Assembly: GCA_036735545.1 (NCBI GenBank)
Contig: DAINOD010000031.1
Location: forward strand, 1 to 30,669
Direction: 5' to 3'
Length of the DNA: 30,669 nucleotides
Source: Rubrimonas sp036735545
Lineage (GTDB): Bacteria; Pseudomonadota; Alphaproteobacteria; Rhodobacterales; Rhodobacteraceae
How positions within the stretch are numbered: position 1 is the stretch's first letter; every line of letters starts with the position of its first letter. Positions 23,525-30,669 of the stretch are shown here, in pieces. Position numbers and translations under genes: made by a program. The notes under the pieces are model-generated. The model was not told the origin of the DNA, made no database searches, and saw only the letters and a list, made by a program, of their open reading frames with translations.

Positions 23525-25726
23525 TCATGACCCGCATAGCGCAGATCGCCGCCGGGCGCCATCCGCCGAGCCGAACAGCTGAACCCGCAGGCCGAAGCCG
23601 GTCGAGGCCGGCGCGTTTGGGGAGTCGGTGAAATCGCGCTCGACATAGACCTCGATCGCGGCGCACTCGTTACGAAAGCGCAGGCGTGCGGAGGCGTCGA
23701 CGTAGCGGTCCTGCTCCAGGTCGCGCCGGACGAAGCCGCCGACCGTCCAGTTGCGGTCGAGCAACAGCCGCGCCCCCACCGCCGTCTCCGAGCGGTCCTC
23801 GACCGCGCCGGCGACGATGTCGTCGTTCACGAAGACATAGGACGTCTCCAGCCGCAGCCGGCCGAGGTCGAGCTGCGCCCGCGCCTCGTTGCGCGCGAAC
23901 TCGCCGTCGTCGCCGAAGCGCAGGCGGCTCGACACCGCGACCCAGGGCCGCCAGCCCACGGTCAGCGCGGCCACGATGTCGGACGCGCTCTCGTCGAGCC
24001 CCGAGCCGGCGGAGAACGGCGTCTCGTCCGACAGCCGATAGGTCCGCCCGAGGCTCGCGTCGAGTTGCAGCGGGTCGTCGGCGATCCGGGCGTAGCGCAT
24101 GCCGAGATTGATCCGCGAGCCCGTCTCCACCCGGTCGATGCCGGGAAAGCGGTTCACGTCGAACAGGTTGGTCTCGTCGAACTCGACGATCAGGCTGTCC
24201 TCGTTGGGGATGTCGTCCGCGTTCAGCCCGTTGGGCGCGGTGACGATCTGCGCGACGGGCTCGACGATGTGCGCCACGCCTTCCCGGCGCGAGATCAGCG
24301 GATAGCGCGCCTCCAGGCCCGCATGGGGCGCGAAGCGGGTCGTGCGCCCGTCCCGGCCGTCGGGGTCGTCGTTCACGTCGTAGAAGTCGAGCCGCGCCGC
24401 GGCGAAGCCCCGCACCGCCAGGCCCATGTCGAGGATCGCCGTCCGCTCCCAGTCCGACCCGACCGAGAGCCGCCGCACATCCCGCCCCTCGCGGCGGGTG
24501 AGGGCGACGCCGCTGGCCTCGAAGGCGAGATCGCCGCCCAGCACGGGCCGGCCCGCCATCTCGCGCACGGTGAACTCCGGCAGCACGACCGGTATCGAGC
24601 CGCTCGGCTCGTCCGCGCGCTGCGACTGGAAGTAGATGCCGGCGAAGGTGAAGTAGTCGCGCATTCCGTAACGCTCGACGAAGCCCTCGCTGCGCAGGCG
24701 GTCGTCGTCGCTGAAGCGGTAGCGGCGCACATAGCCGTCGCGGCTCGCCAGCGCGAGGTCGTAGCCCGCCACGGTGCCCGGCGGCAGCGACAGCCCGTCC
24801 ACGCCGAAGCCGCCCGCCTCGAAGCGCCCCTCGCCGAACACGTGGCCCTGCAGCGACGAGCCCCGCCCGTCGCGGATGTCCACGAGGCCAAGGCTGCCCG
24901 AGAGCCTTGCGCGCCCGGCGTCGAAGGCCTGGCGATACTCGCCCTCCACGATCGCCCCGTCCCGCGTCGTGGGAAAGGGCGTCAGCGTCAGGTCGCGCGA
25001 CGGGTCGATCGCGATGAAGTAGGGCGTCTTGATCGCCTGACCGAAGGTGGTGGAGTTCACAAACTCCGGCGCCAGAAAGCCGGTGCGCCGCTCCACCGTG
25101 GGGTCGGGGTGGCTGAAGAAGGGCAGCCACGCGACCGGCACGCCGAGCACCTCGAAGACCGGGTTCTCGTAGTAGACCGCCCGCTCCTGCTCGTCGTGGA
25201 TCACCCGGTCGGCGCGGATCGCCCAGAGCGGCGTCGGCGCCGCCTCGCAGACGATGCAGGAGGAATAGGTGGCGCGGGACAGCGCGGTGTAGCGGCCGTC
25301 GATGCGCCGGCCCTCGACGGCGGCGAGCGTCCCGGCGCCGTCTGCGATCAGCGCCCGCGCCCCGGCGACCACGCCGTCGCGCAACTCGGGGTCGAGGTCC
25401 GCGGCGTCGGCGAGCAGCGCGGAGCCGCCGGGGTCGCGCAGGACCAGCGGGCCGTCGGCGCGTATGCGACCGGCGCGGCTGTCGTAGACGATGCGCGACG
25501 CGCTCAGGGTGCGCTCGCCGTGATAGACCTCGACGGCGCCCTCGGCGATCAGCTCCCCGGTGTTCTCGTCGTAGGAGACGCGGTCGGCGACCAGTGCGAC
25601 CGGAAGTTGCCGGTCGATGGCGGGCAGTCCCGCGGGCGCCTGCGCGCGCGCCGCCCACGGCGAGGCGGCGGCCATCACGATGCAGGCCAGGGCGATGCTC
25701 AGGCGACGCGCCGGGGTCGGCGCCAT
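23525..25726 (-). CDS. lptD: LPS assembly outer-membrane protein LptD
   Basis: Outer-membrane beta-barrel that, with LptE, inserts lipopolysaccharide into the outer leaflet. The 733-residue precursor has a signal peptide (IALACIVMAAASPWAARAQA). An N-terminal OstA-like domain (VADRVSYDENTGELIAEGAV, ASRIVYDSRAGRIRADGP) is followed by a large C-terminal barrel with LPFFSHPDPTVERRTGFL and FDETNLFDVNRF, family signatures. Four cysteines are visible in the mature protein: Cys157 and Cys160 (SSCIVC), Cys688 and Cys731, consistent with the N-to-C disulphides needed for LptD maturation. The ATG at 25726 follows GAGGGG. It lies 39 bp after lptG and 27 bp before surA. Confidence 0.96.
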   Translation of the reverse strand: MAPTPARRLSIALACIVMAAASPWAARAQAPAGLPAIDRQLPVALVADRVSYDENTGELIAEGAVEVYHGERTLSASRIVYDSRAGRIRADGPLVLRDPGGSALLADAADLDPELRDGVVAGARALIADGAGTLAAVEGRRIDGRYTALSRATYSSCIVCEAAPTPLWAIRADRVIHDEQERAVYYENPVFEVLGVPVAWLPFFSHPDPTVERRTGFLAPEFVNSTTFGQAIKTPYFIAIDPSRDLTLTPFPTTRDGAIVEGEYRQAFDAGRARLSGSLGLVDIRDGRGSSLQGHVFGEGRFEAGGFGVDGLSLPPGTVAGYDLALASRDGYVRRYRFSDDDRLRSEGFVERYGMRDYFTFAGIYFQSQRADEPSGSIPVVLPEFTVREMAGRPVLGGDLAFEASGVALTRREGRDVRRLSVGSDWERTAILDMGLAVRGFAAARLDFYDVNDDPDGRDGRTTRFAPHAGLEARYPLISRREGVAHIVEPVAQIVTAPNGLNADDIPNEDSLIVEFDETNLFDVNRFPGIDRVETGSRINLGMRYARIADDPLQLDASLGRTYRLSDETPFSAGSGLDESASDIVAALTVGWRPWVAVSSRLRFGDDGEFARNEARAQLDLGRLRLETSYVFVNDDIVAGAVEDRSETAVGARLLLDRNWTVGGFVRRDLEQDRYVDASARLRFRNECAAIEVYVERDFTDSPNAPASTGFGLRVQLFGSADGARRRSALCGS

Positions 25727-25765
25727 GGCGACACCCCTCGGGCGACGGCGGCGGGCGGTCGGAGA

Positions 25766-26875
25766 CTAGCCGTCCTCGAGATGCAGCAGCAAGCCCGCAG
25801 CGAGCAACGCCGCCGAGGCCGGCGGCGCCCAGGCCGCCAGCGTCACGGGGATCGCGCCCGAGGCGCCCAGGGCCTTGGCGACGTCGAAAAGGAAGAAGAA
25901 CCCGAATCCGCTCAGCACCGCCGCCAGCGCCATCGTCCCCAGCCCGCCGAGACGCGCATGGCGCATCGAGAAGGCCGCGCCGATCAGCGCCATGCCGGCG
26001 AACAGAATCGGGGCGGCGAGCTGGGTCTGCCAGTGCAGCCGATGCCGCACGGCGGAGAAGCCCGAAGCCTCCAGCGTCGCGATGAAGCCCGGCAGTTGCC
26101 AGAAGGCGATGGCCTCGGGCGCCTCGAAACTGTCGAGGATCTGCTCGCTGGTCAGGTCGGTCGGCGTCTCCAGCCGCTCGAAACGCGTCTCGGCGGCATC
26201 GGTCGGCTCCTCGGCGGTCAGGTCGCGCCGCACGCCGTCGCGCAGCACCCAGGCGCCGGGCGTCAGGACCGCATAGGTCGCGTCGACGCGCGTCGTCAGC
26301 GCGCCGGCGGCGTCGAAGCCGAACAGGGTCACGTCGCGCAGCACGCTGGCGCGACCGTCCGCCGCGCGGGCGTGGATGACGGTCTGCCCCTCGGTCGGCC
26401 CGTCGCCTTGACGCAGCCACAGCCCCTCGCGCGACAGCGAAAGCCGGCTCCCGCGCCCCTCGAGGTGGCGGGCCTCCAGCGTCTCAGCGCGCAGCGTGGC
26501 GCCTGCGGCCAGCGGGTTCAGCACGGCGAAGTTCAGAAATCCCAGCGCCAGCGCCGCCGCCAGCACCGGCGCGATCAGCGCCCAGACCGACACGCCCGCG
26601 GCGCGGGTGACGACCAGCTCGGACGAGCGGGCGAGGCGCGCGAAGCTGGCCAGCGTCGACAGCATCACCACGAAGGGCGCCGCGGTCAGCGCGATGGCGG
26701 GCATCTTCAGCGCGGCGATGGAGAGCAGCTGCAGGAAGCTCGCCCGCCCGTCGCTGTTGGAGCGCAAAAGCTCCAGCAGGTTGATCAGCACGATCAGCGC
26801 GGCGACCGCGAGCGCGGCCCAGCCCAGCGTCTGCAGGAAGCGCGTCCCGATGTAGCGCGACAGGGTCCAGCTCAT
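25766..26875 (-). CDS. lptG: LPS export permease LptG
   Basis: Inner-membrane subunit of the LptB2FG ABC transporter that extracts LPS from the inner membrane. The 369-residue protein has the expected three N-terminal helices (FLQTLGWAALAVAALIVLIN, then KMPAIALTAAPFVVMLSTLA), the coupling motif FARLARSSELVVTRAAGVS, a periplasmic beta-jellyroll region (about residues 130-260) and three C-terminal helices (LAAPILFAGMALIGAAFSM, GTMALAAVLSGFGFFFLF). Its start shares ATGA with the lptF stop (4-bp overlap). The LptB ATPase is not in this window. Confidence 0.95.
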   Translation of the reverse strand: MSWTLSRYIGTRFLQTLGWAALAVAALIVLINLLELLRSNSDGRASFLQLLSIAALKMPAIALTAAPFVVMLSTLASFARLARSSELVVTRAAGVSVWALIAPVLAAALALGFLNFAVLNPLAAGATLRAETLEARHLEGRGSRLSLSREGLWLRQGDGPTEGQTVIHARAADGRASVLRDVTLFGFDAAGALTTRVDATYAVLTPGAWVLRDGVRRDLTAEEPTDAAETRFERLETPTDLTSEQILDSFEAPEAIAFWQLPGFIATLEASGFSAVRHRLHWQTQLAAPILFAGMALIGAAFSMRHARLGGLGTMALAAVLSGFGFFFLFDVAKALGASGAIPVTLAAWAPPASAALLAAGLLLHLEDG

Positions 26876-27978
26876 CCGACCGCCTCCCGCGCCCGGAAAC
26901 CCTGCATCCTCGGTCGCGACAGCGCCCAGAGCGACAGCGCCACCCCGATCAGCGGCGGCGCGTAGAGCAGCGGCCAGAGCGCCGCCTGCGACACCGTCAT
27001 CGCCTTGAACGCCAGACCGGCGCCGCGCAGCGCCACGCCGATCGCCACCGCCGCGATGACGCGCTGGCCGTAGCCGCGCCGGGTGAAGCCGGGCCCCAGG
27101 ATCGCCGCCAACGCCACGAGCGGCAGGGCCAGCCCGTAGAGCGGCGCGCTCAGCCGTTCGTGCGCCTCCGCCAGCCGCCGGCCCAGCGCCAGCGACGTGG
27201 TCCCGCGCGCCAGCAACTCGCGCAGCGAGTGCTCCGACGCCTTGCGGCCGCGGTCGGCGGTGTCGGACATGAACTGCGACAGGTCGAACACGAGAGACTC
27301 GAAGCGCAGCACGCTGACCTCGCCCCGCTCGCCCCCCCGCCGCTGCGCCGCGCCGTCGATCATCACGAGCCGCGGCCCCTCCGCCGTCTGGCTGAGCGCG
27401 GCGCGGCTGGCCGTGTAGGTCACCTCGCCGGCCGGGTCGCGCTGGTCGTGCACGAAGACGCCGCGCATCTCGCCCGCGCCGGCGCGCTCGCGGACATAGA
27501 TCGTCAGCCCGGCGGCGGGGTGCAGGAAGCGGCCCTCGAAGATCAGCGCGTTGGCGATGTCGGCGCGCAGGGCGTGAACGCGGTCGCGCATCTCGCCCTG
27601 CGCCAGCGGGGCCACATAGAGCGACAGCGCCGCCGAGGCCGCCGCGATCGTGACCCCGAACAGCGCGACGGGCCGCGCCAGCGCCAGCCCGCTCATGCCG
27701 GCGGCGACCATCGCGACGATCTCGCTTTCGGCGAACAGGCGGTTCACCGCGTAAAGCGTGGCGGCGAAGCCGGCCAGCGGCAGCACCACCCCCAGCGCGG
27801 TCGGCAGCAGCAGCACCGAGAACTGCAGGAACACCCCGGCCCCCTGACCGCTGTTGACCACCGTGTCCACCACCCGCAGCGACTGGGTGAGCCAGATCAC
27901 GCCGGTCAGCACCAGCACGAAGAAACCGAAGGGGGCCAGCAGCTCCCGCAGAAGATAGCGTGGCGCAAGTCCGCCCAT
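26872..27978 (-). CDS. lptF: LPS export permease LptF
   Basis: Partner of LptG in the LPS exporter. The 368-residue protein starts MGGLAPRYLLRELLAPFGFF. It has the YjgP/YjgQ layout: FVLVLTGVIWLTQSLRVVDT, VLLLPTALGVVLPLAGFAAT, the coupling segment NRLFAESEIVAMVAAGMS, a periplasmic jellyroll domain (about 150-260) and C-terminal helices with AILGPGFTRRGYGQRV. The frame is open to 28074, but the ATG at 27978 fits the family start, and the upstream 125 bp belong to the shared promoter region with pepA. It is the first gene of lptF-lptG-lptD-surA-pdxA-rsmA. Confidence 0.95.
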   Translation of the reverse strand: MGGLAPRYLLRELLAPFGFFVLVLTGVIWLTQSLRVVDTVVNSGQGAGVFLQFSVLLLPTALGVVLPLAGFAATLYAVNRLFAESEIVAMVAAGMSGLALARPVALFGVTIAAASAALSLYVAPLAQGEMRDRVHALRADIANALIFEGRFLHPAAGLTIYVRERAGAGEMRGVFVHDQRDPAGEVTYTASRAALSQTAEGPRLVMIDGAAQRRGGERGEVSVLRFESLVFDLSQFMSDTADRGRKASEHSLRELLARGTTSLALGRRLAEAHERLSAPLYGLALPLVALAAILGPGFTRRGYGQRVIAAVAIGVALRGAGLAFKAMTVSQAALWPLLYAPPLIGVALSLWALSRPRMQGFRAREAVG

Positions 27979-28008
27979 GCCTTCCCTCCCGAGCCGTTCT
28001 TCCGGGTG

Positions 28009-28065
28009 GCGCGCCGCGACGGCGCTTCGGCGACCGCGGCGCGCTTGGCCCCGCCGTCGCGACGG
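28009..28065. promoter_or_regulatory. Dyad symmetries in the divergent lptF / pepA promoter region
   Basis: The 125-bp gap between divergent lptF and pepA holds GCGCGCCGCG (28009-28018) matched perfectly by CGCGGCGCGC (28035-28044), and the 12-base palindrome CCGTCGCGACGG (28054-28065). They could be operators controlling both directions. I see no convincing -35/-10 pair. Confidence 0.35.
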
Positions 28066-28103
28066 GCTACCCATGGCTGCACAAATCGCATCCGGAGCCG
28101 CCG

Positions 28104-29579
<1,476 letters not shown>

Positions 29580-29583
29580 GCAG

Positions 29584-29601
29584 GGCGCGGCGGCCCGCGC
29601 C
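29584..29601 (+). terminator. Stem-loop just after pepA
   Basis: GGCGCGG (29584-29590) and CCGCGCC (29595-29601) form a perfect 7-bp stem with a 4-base loop, starting five bases after the pepA stop. No T tract follows, so termination efficiency is uncertain. Confidence 0.45.
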
Positions 29602-29613
29602 GCCGCAGGCTGG

Positions 29614-29762
29614 TCAGCGCAACCCGCCCACGACATCCATGAACCGGCGCACCCGGGCCCCGTCGACGGGGTTCCAGGTGTTCCCGGCGCGTCATCGGCG
29701 CAACGCCGGACAGGCTGGCGCGGAGGCCGTCGCGCAGCGATAGGCCGGCGCGACGGCGGTCA
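29614..29762 (-). pseudogene. Possible frameshifted remnant of a gene end
   Basis: In the pepA to PACE gap, the minus strand reads as if it were the C-terminus of a protein. One frame gives GLSLRDGLRASLSGVAPMT. One base shifted, the next frame gives AGNTWNPVDGARVRR then FMDVVGGLR and a TGA at 29614-29616. Almost every codon in both pieces ends in G or C, as in real genes here. No start codon or full-length ORF remains. I do not recognise the family; it could also be chance coding-like composition. Confidence 0.25.
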
Positions 29763-29772
29763 GGAAGACCAC

Positions 29773-29829
29773 GCCGGCCCTTGGGCCGGCGCGGCGGCGT
29801 GAATGGCGGTCGGCGTTCCGCCGACCGCC
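29773..29829. terminator. Two tandem perfect hairpins between convergent genes
   Basis: GCCGGCCC (29773-29780) pairs with GGGCCGGC (29783-29790), and GGCGGTCGGCG (29805-29815) pairs with CGCCGACCGCC (29819-29829) around a TTC loop. Both stems are perfect (8 and 11 bp). They sit in the 299-bp gap 29580-29878 between pepA and the convergent PACE gene, so a bidirectional terminator or REP-like element is likely. No T tract is present. Confidence 0.5.
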
Positions 29830-29878
29830 GCGACCGCGCTCGATCAGACCGGGCTCTCGCAAAGCCTGGCGGGCGCGG

Positions 29879-30340
29879 TCATGGTCGCAGGGTATTCGCG
29901 ACGTCCCGGGCGGGCGCCACGCCTACAGGCCGCCACCAGTCGTAGACCATGTGAAAGACATAGGCGTAGCCCGTATAGAACAGCGTCAGGCCCAGATCGA
30001 CGGCGATGGCCTCGATCCAGCCGTGACCGCCGAGCCAGACGATGACCGGCAGCGAGACCGCCATCGCCGTCGCCTCGTGGCTGAGCGCGTGGACGGCGCG
30101 CAGCCGCGCGGGGCGGTCGCTGGCGACGCGACGGGCGAGGCGCCACTCGACCCAGTCGAACGCGGTGTTGTGGATCGGCGACCAGGTCAGCACCGCGACC
30201 GAGATTGCGGCGACGACCACCAGGCTGTCCTCGGCGTCGCCGCCGAAGATCAGCCAGTAGAGGGGCGTGGCGAGCGCCAGTCCGCCCACCTCGAAGGCGA
30301 GCGTCTGGATCGCGCGCTCGCGAAGGGATCGAAGCGCCAT
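29879..30340 (-). CDS. PACE family (AceI-like) efflux protein
   Basis: A 153-residue inner-membrane protein made of two bacterial-transmembrane-pair repeats, four helices in all. It starts MALRSLRERAIQTLAFEVGG, with the conserved membrane glutamate Glu17 in the first helix. PIHNTAFDWVEWRLARR (55-71) and FYTGYAYVFHMVYDWWRPV (121-139) are the two family motifs; the second repeat begins RAVHALSHEATAMAVSLPVI. PACE members such as Acinetobacter AceI export chlorhexidine and other biocides and, as native substrates, short diamines such as cadaverine and putrescine. The substrate here is not shown by sequence. It lies 13 bp downstream of the VPLPA-CTERM gene on the same strand. Confidence 0.92.
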   Translation of the reverse strand: MALRSLRERAIQTLAFEVGGLALATPLYWLIFGGDAEDSLVVVAAISVAVLTWSPIHNTAFDWVEWRLARRVASDRPARLRAVHALSHEATAMAVSLPVIVWLGGHGWIEAIAVDLGLTLFYTGYAYVFHMVYDWWRPVGVAPARDVANTLRP

Positions 30341-30353
30341 GGCGCGCCGCCGC

Positions 30354-30669
30354 TCAGGCGCGGCGCTTGCGGACCGCGGCCAGCGCGCCGAGGCCCGCGA
30401 GCAGCATCCAGCCCGCGGCGGGCAGAGGGATGGGCGCGACCGGCTCCGGCGGCGTCACGACCGGTGCGCCGTCGCCCAGCAGCAACTGTCCGCCGGCGAA
30501 GGCGCTCAGCGACAGGACGCTTCCCCCGGCACGTCCCGGCTCGTTCACGAGCCTCAGTCGGCGCGTCTCGCCCCCGACGAGGCGCGCGATATCGACCTGC
30601 TCGATGGGCTCCAGGTCGCTGAAGTTGTTGAAGCCGAGTTCTGCGTTCTCGACGAAGACGCCGAACAGG
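30354..30669 (-). CDS. VPLPA-CTERM sorting-domain protein (C-terminal part, runs off right edge)
   Basis: Only the last 104 residues are present. The end has the tripartite C-terminal sorting signal: PIPLPAAGWMLLAGLGALAA (motif plus membrane helix) then a basic tail VRKRRA. This is the VPLPA-CTERM signal of Rhodobacterales and relatives, handled by an exosortase-type membrane protease. Upstream the visible region reads LFGVFVENAELGFNNFSDLE and IEQVDIARLVGGETRRL, with a Pro-rich linker (VVTPPEPVAPIP) before the signal. The protein is expected to be exported and processed at the membrane, often linked to surface polysaccharide. No exosortase gene is in the window. The start lies beyond the right edge. 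Confidence 0.85.
   Translation of the reverse strand, partial: LFGVFVENAELGFNNFSDLEPIEQVDIARLVGGETRRLRLVNEPGRAGGSVLSLSAFAGGQLLLGDGAPVVTPPEPVAPIPLPAAGWMLLAGLGALAAVRKRRA

Noticed and set aside
23670..26965. Very long open frames overlapping lptD and lptG (over 900 codons on each strand)
   Set aside because: They translate to Arg/Gly/Ala/Pro-rich sequence without domains and lie antisense or out of frame to clear lptD and lptG genes. GC-rich codon use removes stops from shadow frames.

Overview
The window is about 30.7 kb of very GC-rich, gene-dense chromosome from an alphaproteobacterium, most likely a member of the Rhodobacterales. The evidence is the sdhC-sdhD-sdhA order, the prfA-prmC-DUF4167 and pepA / lptF-lptG-lptD-surA-pdxA-rsmA blocks, an LGHNQGPP-type small protein, an entericidin-like lipoprotein and a VPLPA-CTERM protein. 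Nothing looks like a phage, integrative element, IS, CRISPR, tRNA or rRNA. This is mostly core genome with short accessory stretches.

Layout. 1-2.6 kb (minus): succinate dehydrogenase sdhC-sdhD-sdhA (sdhA runs off the left edge), then an NnrU-like membrane protein and a tandem YegP/DUF1508 protein. 2.7-4.0 kb (plus): an FAD monooxygenase, convergent with the next block. 4.0-8.5 kb (minus): a polyamine block read as EamA transporter, possible 39-codon leader peptide, speD, endonuclease/exonuclease/phosphatase-family protein, LGHNQGPP protein, speE. 8.6-12.2 kb: a TPR protein, a class III nucleotide cyclase with an altered substrate-lysine position, and a tightly coupled pair of unknown genes (small winged-helix-like protein plus membrane protein). 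12.2-17.5 kb: metG, entericidin, an SDR, a type B ABC half-transporter and a DUF1499 protein. 17.5-20.4 kb (plus): prfA-prmC and a DUF4167 protein. 20.4-28.0 kb (minus): lptF-lptG-lptD-surA-pdxA-rsmA, an outer-membrane biogenesis operon with pyridoxal-phosphate synthesis and rRNA methylation genes at its end. 28.1 kb to the right edge: pepA (plus), a 299-bp gap with hairpins and a possible gene remnant, a PACE-family efflux protein and the C-terminus of a VPLPA-CTERM protein (both minus).

How genes work together. SpeD makes decarboxylated S-adenosylmethionine, which SpeE uses as aminopropyl donor; the two genes sit in one co-directional block with two uncharacterised neighbours. PrmC methylates the GGQ glutamine of RF1 (prfA), and their genes overlap by 4 bp. 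LptF and LptG form the inner-membrane part of the LPS exporter, LptD is the outer-membrane exit, and SurA chaperones outer-membrane proteins such as LptD.

Most interesting candidates. (1) An unannotated 39-codon ORF directly upstream of speD, with two long G runs and, just upstream, mutually exclusive hairpins: a possible polyamine-responsive leader. (2) The wHTH-like plus membrane protein pair at 10.8-12.2 kb. (3) A cyclase in which the usual substrate-binding lysine is aspartate. All are inferences from sequence reading alone; no database search was possible.
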